DNA from: Trema orientale
Lineage: Eukaryota > Streptophyta > Magnoliopsida > Rosales > Cannabaceae
Length of the DNA: 64,000 bases
Reading direction: 5' to 3'
Assembly: GCA_002914845.1 (NCBI GenBank)
Contig: JXTC01000017.1
Coordinates: forward strand, 883,431-947,430
How positions within the stretch are numbered: position 1 is the stretch's first letter; each line of letters begins with the position of its first letter. Position numbers and translations under genes: made by a program. A model generated the notes under the pieces. The model was not told where the DNA came from and did not search any database. It saw nothing but the letters and a program-made list of their open reading frames with translations. Below, piece after piece: positions 10,200 through 23,714 of this stretch.

Positions 10200-13100
10200 C
10201 TATGCCTATGCCTTTCTCTTTATTATTATTATTTTTTTTTAATTTATTTTTATGTGTGCGTATATGGGCTGCGCACTTTAGTTGATGAGAAAATAAAAAC
10301 AAAAAAATTAAAAGGCAAAAGTGTTTTCATGTGGGACCTACCTGGGAGTGTAGGGACCACTAAGCAAGGGGGACCCTTATGTGTTCCTTCTTTAAGGTAC
10401 AGTTTCTTTCACGATAGGGACTCTCTTTCTCTCTAATTCGATTTCTTCCATTTTTGCATTTTTGGTTTGGTGGTAGTATTCCATGATCTTGACCAAACGC
10501 TTTCTCGAGACGCGTGCTTGTCACGTTCAGACTTCATGTCACAAAAATGAGGCGTGTAATAGTAAGGGTAAATCTTATTTTGAGAATCATTCTTTTGTTT
10601 CTTTTTTTTTTCAAATATAAGCTCCACTTCAAAATGTCATATTTTTAATAAAATTCATCTATTAAACAGTAAAATAGTAGGAGTGTGAAGGAGAGTGATT
10701 TTTAATACTAAAAAATAGCCCAAAATCTCAACTAAAAAAAAAAACATTTTAGTCCTTAATTTTCCAAGTATCTCATATTTTATGTTTTTGTCTCATATAG
10801 GTCATGACCTTCAAAAATGACATTCTAGCTCCTATTCTTAAGTCTTGATTATGTTTTCCTTTTCTTTTTTTTTTTTTTCTTTTCTCTCAATATTTTTTAT
10901 ATGTTATTTGTTTTCACAATTTTATTAGATACCGGGGATCAAAACTAAGACAGAAGAATATATATGTTCATAGTAGCATCAATGCAACATTTGTATGTTT
11001 AGTGAACGAGTTAAAATAAGATATGAGTTTTGCTTAAGGGACTTAAAATATGATTTAACCGTAAAAACTAAAGAATTAAGAAGCTTGAATCCAGAGGGGA
11101 AAAAAATGGAAGACATTTCTCCTAAAAAAAATCTAAAAATGACTATAATGTTCTCTTTTCTCTCAATCAATCTAGATAGTATGTTAACAATTTTCGTTTG
11201 AGAGTAAAAAAAAAAAAAAAGGGGTTGCTTCCTAGCCTAAGGAACAATAATTTTTTTTGTTCTTTTCAGTAACTTATTTCACAATGTTTATATTTTTAAT
11301 TTATTTTCAAATAAAATGAAAGGTAGATTTCTTCCCCAAAAAAATATTCAAAATGCATGATCACCATTTAGTTCACTTTTTAAAAGTGGAAGACAAAGAA
11401 TAAAATTATTGCTAAATACGCTCTTAATGTTTTAATCTTCATTGAATAAAATACAAAATTCCTTGAAAACAAAAAATACCAAAGAAAACAACAATAGTAA
11501 ATGGTTAAATTAGGTTGAAATATATTTACAGTATTATTCTTTTTTTTTTTGAATGTACAGTATTATTCTTTTTAGCTGTAGATGTATTACATATGTATTC
11601 CATTTAAACATAATAACGATTATGATGAATAAATTAAGGAAGAAAAAATGACTTTTAGTGATTGTGGATATGATAGTGATGGTTTAAGTGGAACAATGAT
11701 CCAATGATGTCAACACAAAATGAAATAAAACAAGTGTGCACCAATTTTTTCTCAAAATGGACTTACTTTTCATGGTATCCATGAGTACTCATTTTTCATT
11801 ATGTTGGTTGACCACCACCACCATTATAGCTAACTCTTTATTGGGAGGTTCAAAATGCTAGATAAAAGGAATATCCTCATTCATCACCCTCACCATTTCA
11901 CAAATCATTGGTTTTTTTTTTTTCAGAAAAAAAGGCCATTGTGCTTAGACATTTTTTTTTAGAGATTTGCATATATATATATATATATATATCATAGAAG
12001 AATAACAATGAATTTTCTTTCTCAAATTATTCGATAGTCTAAATATTTATGATTATCATATCAACAATTCGGTATTGTATTGGATAATAGACATTTTAAT
12101 ATGATGTTATATCATATAGTTAGATGATATTTGTTGTATTGGATAAATATTTTTATTAATTTTTATGTGAAATTTTTTTTTAAAAAAGGAGAGACGTTTG
12201 GAAACATTTAAACCATGGGTGCACTTCTTTTTTCTTGAATTTAAACCTCGTGTGAAATATTGGTGGATAAAAGAAGTTGATAAGATAAAGATTTGCACAA
12301 TTCTTTTTTTTTTTTTTTTAAAAAAGGAACAACTTGTACACTTTCAAGAAAGAAAGAAAATAACAATTGTTAGTTGTCACTACTATTTAAATAATCGTTT
12401 TAATTTTACATGTGTTTTTGTCAATATCAAGATTAAGGTTTTTCACTATTTTTTATTGCAAAAGTGGTGGGTTTATTGTTACCCTTTTTTTCTCTTCCCA
12501 CTCTTTCAATTACTAATTTGTAAATGATAAAAATAACACCATATAAAATGAAATAAATGGGCACAAATAATATTAAATAATTAGGATATTCATTCTTAAC
12601 TAGATTATTTCTTCTTCACATACTCCTTAAACATAATCAATAAAAAAATCCTCTAGAATTATATTAAATAATCAAAATTATTTTGGTTAAATGAAGTTTA
12701 TATAGTAATGGATGAATATATTATAAATTAAACAATTCAACTATCGTTTTCTCAAAAATTCTAAAAGATAATTTAATAACTATAAAACTATCTCTAGTTC
12801 TCAAAAACTCTGAAAATTATTTAAGAGCTCTAACTCTCCTTTTCTCTAATTCTCAAAAATCCTAAAAAAATATTTCAATACGTCTAACTATCTCTAGATT
12901 TTAAGAACTCTAAAAATAATTGAAAAATAAATCTCTCTCCAATTCTCAATAACTCTAAAAATAGTTATCTAGATATCTTAATTATTAGGATGAACAAAGA
13001 AAAATATTTAAAACAAATATATATAAAGGAATAAGGGATTTTCAAAAGTGGTGGGAGGGAAAAGAAATTCTGTTTGAATTTTTTTATTGATGACCAATTC

Positions 13101-13470
13101 TGAAATGAGAAATTTTTAAAAGGGGTATGTTAAGAAAATATTCTAATTTTAAATTTTAAAAAGAATGTCTATTTAGAAGAGATGTAAGGGGAGAAAAAAA
13201 GAAAAGTGACAACAGAGCAAAACAAAAAACAAAAAATAAAAATATTCGTTAAACACTTATGTGGCATGAAATTTGCAGATATGATTCGTATTGATCTTAT
13301 CAAAATACAAAGTAAATCAGTCATAAAAATATTATGGCTTTTAACCATTTATCATAGATTTTTTTTGGGTTGTTATCAAAAGAAAAAAGAAATGGAAAAA
13401 TTAGGCCATCTATGACCATTTTAGAAAAGTATTGCAAATTTATAATTGGCTTAGTTTTTTCTGGATTAGG
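10200..13470. other. AT-rich intergenic region, no gene
   Basis: I see T/A homopolymers, a (TA)n run at about 11971-11990, and a recurring 'taactatctctagttctcaaaaactct' type phrase at 12740-12960 that suggests a decayed short repeat. Open frames are short and lysine/phenylalanine-rich from AT bias. Nothing is called. Confidence 0.5.
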
Positions 13471-13655
13471 TATTGCATTTTTTAGAACAATGTCATTTTT
13501 TAAAATAATAACTAGTAACCAGTTTTTGAGCACTTGATACTAGTAAACAAAGATATTTATAACTGATAATTGGTAACTGGTAACTATTTTTAAAAATAGT
13601 ATTTTTCTAAAAAAAATTTTAAAAGTGGTATTTTTCTATAAAAAAAGTGGTACAT
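13471..13655. mobile_element. Foldback MITE, copy 1
   Basis: This is an imperfect full-length inverted repeat. Its inner arms contain ACTAGTAACCAG on one side and CTGGTAACTAG-like sequence on the other; its outer arms resemble TTTTTAGAACAATGTC and its complement. The same family recurs at 20182-20379. It has no coding capacity. Confidence 0.45.
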
Positions 13656-15290
13656 GAATTGGAAAAAAAATTGACCTAACGTATTTTTATAATTTTTTAT
13701 TTTTATTTTTGTAGGTAAAAGTATTAGGAACCCAAATAAAAAACCTTTGTTAACCCCCCAAAAATAATCCCTTGAATTTATTGTTAAAATTATTTTAAAA
13801 AACTTAAGTTTTTCTAGTTTTAGCACAAAAAAAAATACTGAGTTTCTTGTTATATCAAATAAGCTTTTGGATCATAAAATCCAATTAGATTACGCTTTAA
13901 TCAGTAAATTCGTAAACATTAGTCTACGAAGTAAGTTGAACGACTCATTGTCCTTAATATATAGTATCATACTATTATCCGCTATTATACGAAACTATTA
14001 TAGTTGTCAAATACCTTAATTTGAACAAAAACGATGTCTTACTATATCAAGAAAATTAGAGTATTTTAGTTGAAGAAAATTTTAAAAAAAGTTCAAAAGT
14101 ATAAAGCATGTAAGAAATAAAATCAATTTTTAAACATATCATAATTTTGCATACCAAATTGCGATCACATAGTAGTTTGTGGCCTAATTTAACTAGATTT
14201 CAAAATATTAAGCTTTTATTTGTTATAATCGAAAATTCAAAGTATTTTTTTATAATAATAACCTATTATTTTTTTTAGAATATACCATACTAAAAATTTC
14301 CCCTTCAACCAGAAATTGAATAAAGTTATTGATCAAAAGGCACTAATAAGCCCTAGCATAATTTTGTAATAAGTATTTGGAGGAAAGTAATATTAACATA
14401 AATAAATATCCTTCTAGAAATTACTGTATTTGCACTCTTTTTTCTAAAGTTCAACACATGATACATGTTGGAGCATTTTCTAACGAAGGGAGTGTGATCG
14501 CGTGCACTTAGTCATGGAAGAGCGCGTGGAAAAGAAGGAGGTATTTTCGTTTGTTTTGTTCTTTTTTTTTTGAAAGGCAATAGTGCAAATGTTATAAATA
14601 AACAACCAAATAGAGCACTAGTAAATATAACAGTTCTCATTCAAAAAGTATATATATATATATATAAGTCCACAATTACCCTCGAGAGGTTTGTGAGAAG
14701 AATGTTGGGAGGAAGGGCTAAATTGGGGAATGTGGGAAAGGGACGAGTGCGCGTGCAGAGTGAATGAGTGAGAAGCATTGGGCAGTCAATAATTGACAGA
14801 AAAGGAGCGTTTAAGAAGGGTTTAGGGGTCAGAAAGAAAGGACGAAATAAGAGACTGAAAAAATCAGGTCATATGGGCCATTTTTTGTAGCCGCTACCGA
14901 TTAATCTTTTCCTGTCCATTTGTCTCCCAACCTTTTTTTTTTCTTTTTTCTTTTGATCGTGGAATTATGTCATTATCATTTTCAATCAAAAAATATATAT
15001 ATATTTTTAATAATAGAATCAAAATACATTTGATTAAGAGAACTTTAATCCATGTATGTTTTTTCTTTTTTTTCTTTCTAAGTTAATACTGGAATTTAAT
15101 TGCTCAAATCATCACGAATACAATTGAAGATAAAATAAAGATAATAAGTTATCCAGTGAATCACACACTCTAAATTAAACTTTGCTAACAACTCTGTTAG
15201 AAATATGACGACACGAACCACAATTTGCTTTTCGAAGTAATGAAATAACATTATTTAAACATTTGTGTTAGCCGCATCGACTTGGGGAGA
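13656..15290. other. AT-rich intergenic DNA
   Basis: It includes a (TA)n run at 14650-14668 and a locally GC-richer patch at about 14490-14540 and 14690-14770 with CGCGTG-type motifs. No gene is supported. Confidence 0.45.
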
Positions 15291-15294
15291 ATTA

Positions 15295-16250
15295 ATACCT
15301 TGAATCACTATCATTCTATATCACAGACTGAAAATATCGTTCTGCACCACAAGCTGGAGACCCTCACATGTTGAGAATAATTCAGCATCCTCAACACTGA
15401 AACAACCTCTCATTTTGCAAGCGAACTCAGTCACCTTACCCCTATGAGTATCACGGACAATCCCTCCCAAACCAACACAACCAAAATTATGATTAATGGC
15501 TGCATCCGTGTTCAGTTTGAACTAACCGGGAGAATGAGCTATCCATTTTAAAACATTTTGAGAACAATTTCCATTGCAGGACCTAGAGACTTTGTGATGT
15601 CCCTAAATCTCTTCCAAGAAATTGGCAAGAAACTCAGCAGTAAAACGGGCATCACGTTTTCCACCTCCATTAGTGACCCGATTACTATCAAACCAAATAC
15701 CTCATAGTAAAACACAGCATTGTGTAAAAACATCCACTGAAACCAAACCATGCAGGCCAAATAGTAAATCAGCCATATTGGTACACATCTTCTTCTTGAT
15801 CACTTCCCAAAAACCCGCCACTTTCCAACATTCCTTGGCATGCCAACAAGTCAAAAGAGCATATTCTAACTATACACTTCCATACCACATCTCCCACAAA
15901 CTGAATTATTACTAATATTACGGGTCGCCAAATTGTCCATAGTCGGCAAGGCATTGTTGGCGGCCCTCTCCAAGTAAAAATCTTAATCTTTAGAGGCAAA
16001 TTGATACTCTATAGAAACTTCCACTACTTGGAGCAACCAGAACTAGTGGAGCTCGAAGACGTGTGATCTTCTCATTTCTTCTAATGTGGTAGCCACTCCT
16101 AACCAAATACTCTCCAGTTCTCTCATAGTGCCATAATAACCAATCCTCATTAGACTCAATAGTAAGAGGAATAGAAAGAATCAGGTCCCGATCCACATCA
16201 CAAAAATACCTCGGCCAAGATTTAGATAAAAGTGAAGGAAATAACACATA
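15295..16250 (-). pseudogene. Dead LINE (non-LTR retrotransposon) 3' end: zf-RVT and RNase H-like
   Basis: Read on the minus strand, 16247-15990 encodes the plant LINE signature around DVDRDLILSIPL and DWLLWHYERTGEY. The block near 15999-15769 matches the reverse-transcriptase zinc-binding (zf-RVT) region (LPLKIKIFTWR-like). Then 15540-15330 resembles the RVT_3 RNase H domain (FKLNTDAAINHNFG, GLGGIVRD, EDAELF). The frame shifts between these blocks, and a stop (TAG) precedes FKLNTDAA. The upstream reverse transcriptase and endonuclease are absent. This is a 5'-truncated, decayed copy with no function expected. Confidence 0.85.
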
Positions 16251-19200
16251 GAAGGCGGTCGACTATGTTTGATCAAAGTCAAAATTTTTTCGACTATGAT
16301 CAAAAAAATTTGGACTGAGGTTAAAAATTTTCGACACGGTCAAAACGATCAAGATTAGCAGTCAAACAAATTCTACCGCAGTCAAAATTTTTCAATTCTA
16401 ATCGAATGGAGGTGCGGAGCGGACATGATGGGGATCGGAATTGGCAGTAATGGAAGGATGATGCATGTGACAGTATGGTTTGTTGGAAAATAATATATGT
16501 TAGAGTTTATTAGGGAATGACACATCTAATTAATTTTAGATGTGTGACATAGCAATGAGTGTTAGTTTTAAAAAGATTTATAGATAAGTCTCTTTTATTC
16601 ATGCCCTAGTGGATCCCTAGGCTAAATACCCTTTTTATGAGTGACCTTGCATAGTCAAGGTCGTAGTCAACTTTGGTGAAGTTTGACTGCACGACACAAA
16701 TTATTTGAAATCCAAATATATAACTTTATCATTTCAAAATACAAATAATAGATGTGAGGAGTAAAAAAAGAAGAAGGAAACGAAAATATAGAATGATCTT
16801 TTACGTTTAAAGTAAAATTATTGTCAAATAAGCTCTCGATATTTTGTTGGTCTAGAAAGAATTGTAGAATGGTTACTGCAAATCTAGTTAGAGGAAAGAT
16901 GTAGAACTAAATGCCAAACTTATCTCATACAATTCTTGAGAAAACTCAAAGTACTTTTAAAACAAGAGTGATAAAACGTTTTGTATTATTATTGGTGATA
17001 ATATAATTACTTTTAAACTAATGATTTATTTATGTGCTAGTTTTGGCCCGAATCATCTCATCACACTAAGGTGATTATTTTCACCCGAAAAGCAACATAA
17101 TGGCATTCCATCTTTCATTGTATTTACACAAAATTAAAAGTGAAAACAGAATTTTTTCGAAATAAAAAGAAAAAGAAAAAGAAATAAAATAGAGAAACAC
17201 ATTTTTCAAAGGTGTAAATTTGAGTCCCGGTAGCCCCATTAAAAGCAGAGAGACTCTTCTTGGAAAGTCATTCACTTCCCAAAATATGTATATTTTTAAC
17301 ACCATTTATAACATTTTACCTGATCGTTTACTAGTTCGCTTGGGGCGTGTAAATTTTATTTGGGTACGATGCCTTATTTTTGGGTGGGGTATTGTAACCG
17401 AGGTGTATATGTATATACATTTTTATATTCAATATGCATATCTATATATAACAAACGGATATGGATGTAATATAACTCTTATTTGTGAAAGCACAGCAAG
17501 TAGCAACTATATAGCAAAGAGTAGTCATTTTCTATCATGTTTTGTGAACAAGCATAATTGAGCACCCACCTCGACATGTCACATTCGTGAAAGAGCTACG
17601 ATCAGTTATCACCCCCTCCCGCCCCGGTAACGTGAAAATGACTAATCACACACGCCAAGATGTAAGTTTACCGTACTACAAATTAATAATAGACAAAGGC
17701 TATAGATGCATAGGATATTCTATCTATGTATATGTTAAATATGTTGATGGAATTTCCCACGCCACTTAGAAAAGGACACGTAGAAGAATCTTAGTGAATT
17801 GAGAATCGCAGCTCTTGATGTGGTTTCTCTCGAGGCTGGTTGTTTGTACTTTTTCTTCCTCTTTGTATTGCATTCTCAATTATTAAAAAAAAAGAAGTCA
17901 CCAGGGTTCTCACTTACTAGTTGTGATTTTGAGGCAAATCGAGGAAAAAAAAAAAAAAGAAGCTCATTTGGCAACTATCTTTTATGTCCTAGTATTCCAA
18001 ATTTTATCATGCACCATTTGTTGTATGTAATTTTTTAGTGAGCGCTAGCAACACTTTTTTACTCTTTTTTATATTTTCTGATATCACTGTATGGTAATAT
18101 TTCACATTCTATTTACATAACAGATAAGTATTAAAGTTATATCAAGTAATGAAACATGAAAATGTAAGAAAATAATGATTATAACAGATAATTATTAGAA
18201 TTATGTTAAGTAGTAAAACATAGAAGTGCAAGAAAATAATGAGAAAGATAATAATACTAAGCATTCTTCTTATTTTAATCTCATTCATGATCTTAAATAT
18301 TGTATCCCATACTAGAAATTTCTCAGCTATTTTAACTCAATCTTGGTTGAATAACATATTACAGACTTACAAAAGGGTCCGGGGTCTTTTCTCTCTTTTT
18401 TTTTTTTTTTTTTTTTTTTTGAGAAAATAAATGAGAGAGAGTTGAATACAGAGATATGGAGTATGGACCGTAAGAATGTATGAGGTTGCAACCCTTTTGT
18501 GCTGGCCCACCCCATACGAATTGGGTCCACATCGATGGGCGGTCCGGATTCCTACTGGTTATCATCAAAAGATTCGCATCATAGACGAATATATATTCAA
18601 TGATTGCCAAGTTATTTTTAAGTGTAATGATGATTCTAGTAAGACTAAATTAATTAAATTTACTCAGTCAAAGTTACTGTTTTAGTATTCCCACGTAAAT
18701 TCTCAACTTTAGCACATTTCGATCTACAAGGTTCGGCTTCATTCATTAAATTCCGAGATGTGTTTACATATAAAGAACTTACGTAATAGATCTAAATTAG
18801 AATGTATTTATATAATTAGATTAAATTTTATTTTTTTTAAAAAATTTGATCAGACATGCGTGAAGAAAAGAGCATCTTAGAACACATGACAAAATTTACT
18901 TTAAAAGAAAAAAACTAAGAGAATGACGTGGCACGTCTATGAAAGGTTGACGTGGAACGTTTTAATTGGCTTAATTTGCTTTTTAAGCAGTAAATGGTTA
19001 GGGGTCAAATGGACAAGATGTCATGTGAGACTCTAATCCCATGAAAAAGCTCAAGACATAGTGATTAAAATGATTAGCTCAATATTAAAATGCTCATATT
19101 GCCAAGATTTCATACCATTATAAACCGTTTTCCCAGAAAAAGAAGTGGGGGTTTGTTTTGTTCTAGTCTTTAGTGGGCCAAGACCCAATAGTTGTCGCCT

Positions 19201-20180
19201 TTGCTTTTTGAAAAGTTGGGCAAAATTGAAGGTTTGAAAGTGTGGGTTTTTGGGTCTTGGAATTAGGGAAAGTGAAAGAAAGGGGGAATTCAAAGGCGAG
19301 TTTTTGGTCCACTTTGAAATCCTTTGCTCATATATTACTATTTTAAAGTCTTTTTTTTTTTTTTTTTCTTTTTAAGCATTATTCTAAGTTTATTACTTCT
19401 GATTCTGAAGGATAAGTAGAGAGGTACCTTTTGGTTTGAGAGAGAGAGAGAGAGAGAGAGAGGGAGATCTCCTATTAGGTTTTTAGCAACGACTTGCGAC
19501 TTACTCTTTATTATTCTAAGAGAAACTAGACAAATTATAAGGTTAATAATTATATATTTATTTTGTACATGATTGCAGGAAATTATAAATGTTGGTTAAG
19601 GCGCACTTTATTTTCATTATGGGGTGCCTGGGTGGTTAAGGAACATTATTCTTAACTTCAAAAGGTCACCTAAGCATTACAATATATTGTTCTCCACATT
19701 CTGCCCTGAGCTAGAGTTTGGGCTATTGTGTTTAAAACTAAGTAATGCAATTGCTTTAAACTTTTAAGCAGCAAGCTTTAATTTTCAATGATGAAGTAGT
19801 TGACTTCTCATTTTCTATTTGGTGTTGTGTAAAGTATGTGTAATCAAACTAAATTAAATTTGTTTACCAAAAAAAAAAGCACTAAATTAAATTTACCAAT
19901 GGAAAGCATATTGGCACATCCACTTGAGAGCTAATTGTTTGTTACCTCGAAAAAAAAAAAAGAAGCTAAAATTGTTTGCGATGCCATAGTTTCATTCATT
20001 ATATTATTTTTTCTCCTGAGAAGTTTCGTATGTTTTCATCTTAAAAAGCCTAAAAGTTAAAGAAAAAGCCCAATTAAGTAAGGGCAGGCCCATGCCTTTT
20101 TTAGAGGATTTCGACACTTTTACCTATAAAAAAAAACCAAAAAAAATTAAAAAAATACGGAGGTCCTTTTTTTTTTTTCC
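16251..20180. other. Intergenic, low-complexity and repeat fragments
   Basis: Near 16260-16390, short 'gtcaaaatttt'/'cgactatgatc' words recur irregularly. A T tract of about 23 lies at 18398-18420 and a (GA)n run at 19440-19462. The remaining open frames (for example 17220-17561 plus, 19051-19293 minus) show no domain, splice logic or composition that supports a gene. Confidence 0.45.
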
Positions 20181-20181
20181 A

Positions 20182-20379
20182 ATTTTTGTATGATTTTTAT
20201 TAGAAAAATATCACTTTTTAAAATATTTTTAGAAAAAATATAATTTTTAAAATAATTACTAGTTACCAGTTTCTGAAAACTAGTTACCAATTACCAGTTA
20301 TAAATACATTTGGTTATTAGTTATCAGTACTCGAAAACTAATTTTTTTAAAAATTGATATTTTCTAATAAAAATTGTAC
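20182..20379. mobile_element. Foldback MITE, copy 2
   Basis: The two ends are near-perfect inverted copies: TTTTTATTAGAAAAATATCA at left, and its complement ending in CTAATAAAAATTGTAC at right. The inner palindromic sequence includes ACTAGTTACCAG and CTAGTTACC words. It belongs to the same family as 13471-13655. Confidence 0.6.
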
Positions 20380-21535
20380 CGGATCTACAAAATAGAGAGC
20401 CCATCATATTTTTCTAATTCTCTTTCTAAAAATACGCCAGACAAGCCTAATTTTCACTTTTTTAGATCTTACACAGCCAACATACCACAATGCTGGACCA
20501 TGGGCCAGATGCCCATTTCATGAGAAAAGTACATAGATACCAGTTTTCTTAAGCGTATTTTTATAGATACCCATTTTTCACTTATATTTCATAAATACTA
20601 ATTTTTAATACCCGTGAAATGTATATCACAAGCACTTTATACATAAAATGTATACCATGATATATATTTTATAAATAAAAAATTATACCTAAAAATCTCA
20701 TAGGACTATAGGTATAAATTTACATTATAAATGTAAACTATATGTAAAATTTTACATTAAAATGTATACCACACAAATTTGACATATGAAATGTGTACCG
20801 AAATTGATATTTTTGAAAGAAAATAAAAAATGATATTTTGTGAAATATAAGACAAAAACGGGTATTGGGTGTAAATTTCTTCCATTTCACGGTGGAAGAC
20901 AAGTCACTCCAGATAAAGCCAGTCGAACCCAATCCATTTCATATGGGTATGGCCCACGGCCCACTACTCATAGGTTCAATACTTCAGTTGCTCAAACTGT
21001 TTCGAACACCTCTCTCTCTGTCAATAATTATTTAAACTTATTATGTGGGCTCCAACAGCCCATCTTGTTCATGTATAAAGAGAATAACTGCATATAGTCA
21101 CATAATACTCGATCACTATACATAAAAATATAAAAATATATGTATATTTATTATTTATTTCGGGCTAAAGGATGAGTAATTTGGCCAAACAATTATAACG
21201 TTCAAATTCTCACTTTCTCCTCACGAGAATTAAGCACTCCATTTCTCAATAACAAAAGTTGCCATGAAGCTCTCTCAATTTCACGGGAAAAAACATGCAC
21301 TACAACACATTGCGCATGTTATTTAATTAATTATTATTTGGAATTTAATTAATTATTATTTGGAGTTACGATATATATATATATATATATAACAAATCTT
21401 CATTTAAGCGAGAAAAGCATGAACATAAATTAGCCAGCTTTACCCCAAACTAATCAAATCCCATATTTAAATAAAAATTACTAGCTTCTATGTAACCCTA
21501 TAAATTTTATGTAATTACTTAAAGATATAAAAACA
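20380..21535. other. Intergenic, upstream of the GT31 gene
   Basis: AT-rich, with many 'aaatgtatacc' words between 20610 and 20810. A perfect 21-bp tandem pair (TTTAATTAATTATTATTTGGA) lies near 21320-21362. A (TA)n run at 21371-21390 and TATAAAT at about 21499 are possible promoter elements for the gene at 21536. Confidence 0.45.
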
Positions 21536-22411
21536 ATGAAAAGAAAGTACATAACTACTACATTTATTTTCTCCACACTTGCTCTCTCCATCCTCTTCAT
21601 CTTTATTTTCTTTCATCTTCAAGTAATTATAAGATCCCCTAGACCAAATTCGTCCAAGCTATCCGCCCAAACCAACCACCGCTTTAGCCTGCTGATTGGG
21701 ATCCTAACCCGGCCCGATAACTACGACCGCCGCCACTTCCTCCGCCTCGTTTACGGCATCCAATCCTCTCCCTTGGCCAAAATTGACGTGAAGTTCGTCC
21801 TCTGCAGCCTCACAAAGCCCGAGCAACGCGTTTTTGTTGCCCTAGAAATCCTCCGGTTCAATGACGTCATCATCCTCAATTGTACGGAGAACATGAACGA
21901 GGGCAAGACCTATACTTACCTTTCTTCCCTACCAGACATCCTCCCGAGGAGATATGACTACGTCATGAAGGCGGACGACGATGTCTTCATCCGGCTTGAG
22001 CCGCTGGCCACGTCGCTCGAGCCGTTGCCTAGGGTAGACATGTATTATGGCTTTGTGATTCCATGCAGCAGCAAAAATGCTTACGTGGAGTACATGTCAG
22101 GCATGGGGTTCTTGCTCTCTTGGGACCTTGTGGAGTGGATTTCGGCCTCGGATATCCCTAAAATGGATCTGTTTGGACCCGAGGATAGGTTAGTTGGGAA
22201 ATGGCTTAATACGGGCAATAAGGCTAAGAACAGGGTTTCAAATAAACCGGCCATGTATGACTATCCGGGAACCAATGGGAAATGCTCTCATGAACTTATA
22301 TCGGAAACTATTGCTGTTCATAGACTTAAGAAATGGGATCAATGGTTTCGTGTGCTTGAGTTTTTCAATGTTACCAAAGAATTGAAGCAATCTAGTTTGT
22401 ATCATTTATGA
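21536..22411 (+). CDS. GT31 beta-1,3-galactosyltransferase-like protein
   Basis: This is a single-exon, 291-aa type II membrane protein of the galactosyltransferase (GT31, Pfam Galactosyl_T) family. Such enzymes add beta-1,3-linked galactose to glycans in the Golgi; the acceptor cannot be told here. A short basic N-terminus is followed by a signal anchor (about residues 8-30), then a luminal domain. The DxD-type metal/nucleotide-sugar site is KADDDVF (DDD at 147-149). Other family blocks are YMSGMGFLLS (186-195) and GPEDRLVGKWL (214-224), with late residues around HRLK (262-265). It lacks the galectin domain of the longer plant GT31 proteins and resembles the short Arabidopsis galactosyltransferase-family proteins. 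GC content is higher than its flanks. No frameshift or stop is present. Confidence 0.88.
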   Translation: MKRKYITTTFIFSTLALSILFIFIFFHLQVIIRSPRPNSSKLSAQTNHRFSLLIGILTRPDNYDRRHFLRLVYGIQSSPLAKIDVKFVLCSLTKPEQRVFVALEILRFNDVIILNCTENMNEGKTYTYLSSLPDILPRRYDYVMKADDDVFIRLEPLATSLEPLPRVDMYYGFVIPCSSKNAYVEYMSGMGFLLSWDLVEWISASDIPKMDLFGPEDRLVGKWLNTGNKAKNRVSNKPAMYDYPGTNGKCSHELISETIAVHRLKKWDQWFRVLEFFNVTKELKQSSLYHL

Positions 22412-23173
22412 ATTCGAAATTTATAAACAAACTGGAAATGACCTTGGGTCGTTATTGCTGAAATGCATTTTTTTTTTTTTTTCAGAAATGCTTTTATACT
22501 AGCTAAAAGAGCAAATGTCATAAAATGTATTTTTTTTAATAATATTTTTACGAAACCCCTTATACTTTAAAAAAAAAAAAAAAGAGAAAACCCATTGACT
22601 TTGATTTTTTAAATTCGACCTTCTCATATGTACTAAATTAGAAAAGTTGATAAGATATAATTATTCTTAGTGGTTTGTATTATATTTTTTACTTTGTATT
22701 TGGTTACTTAAATAATTATTTAGAAACTATTTTATTATTTATGAAGTCATTTAAAAAATTGAAATGTTGTTTGGAACCTAATATAGATAATTCTTAAATA
22801 TATTTTAAATCTAAATCTACCATATTCACTAAGGATAATTTTATCATTTCAATAAATTTATCTAATTTTAATAATACGATGAGGTCAAATGTCAAAAATA
22901 ATCAAATTGTAAGGCTTTTTGTAATAAAAAAATTAAATTTAAAAAAGTTTTCTCATATTTCTTAAAACATAGGGATTTCGTAATATATATATATAAAATA
23001 CAAGGTCACGTTTACTCCTAGCTAGCTAAATACACATATTAAATAGAATTTATTGATTCCTAAATAAAAAAAAAAAGAATCAAACTGAAAGAGAATAAAT
23101 GTAATTAAATAGAAACAAGTTCGAAGAGAGTAAATGTAGATATATTTAATATTCAAATAGTTAGTAACATTAT
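22412..23173. other. 3' flank of the GT31 gene, intergenic
   Basis: AT-rich with T and A homopolymers (22466-22482, 22569-22583). No gene or bounded repeat was recognised. Confidence 0.5.
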
Positions 23174-23714
23174 AGTCCGTTTGGTGGTCCGAATTAAAAG
23201 TTGAGACTGAACTCCTTTGTCAGTCCCATGTTTGGGCCTAGGGAAGGATTGGATAAAGAAGTCCGAGCCTTCTTTTTAGTCCTCTTCCCTTGGGACTAAA
23301 TTATCCCAATTTATATTAATTAAATAAATTACCCCTTTTGTTTTTTTTTTCTTTTTTCTTTCTTTCTTTTTTTAATAATTTAATTAATTAATATATATAA
23401 ATATTAATTAAATTTCAATTTTTATTTTTTTAACTAAAAATATATGTTTTATTTTTTATACCTATTTTTGTAAATAAATTAAAATCATATTATTTTATAT
23501 AATTATCATTTAAATTTATCTTTTCTATTTTTAGAAATATTTATTTATTAATAATTAAAATATAATTAGAACTATATTAAGAAAAGTTATTATACTTACT
23601 TTGTTTTAGTCCTGTATTGCACAAAGTATAATATAGTACTAAATAGCACTATCTAATTCAATCTCATTTAATAGTCTAATCCAATCCAATCCAATCTTGT
23701 GTACTAAACGAGCT
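23174..23714. mobile_element. hAT-like MITE
   Basis: Imperfect terminal inverted repeats AGTCCGTTTGGTG (left) and ACTAAACGAGCT (right) bound an AT-rich core. Subterminal GGATTGGATTGG-type words are shared with the element at 58035-58429. The size (about 540 bp), lack of coding capacity and CGTTTGG-type ends fit non-autonomous hAT elements. No clear target-site duplication was found. Confidence 0.5.

Noticed and set aside
19051..19293. 80-codon minus-strand frame
   Set aside because: Contains no domain; Ser/Pro/Phe composition follows local base bias.
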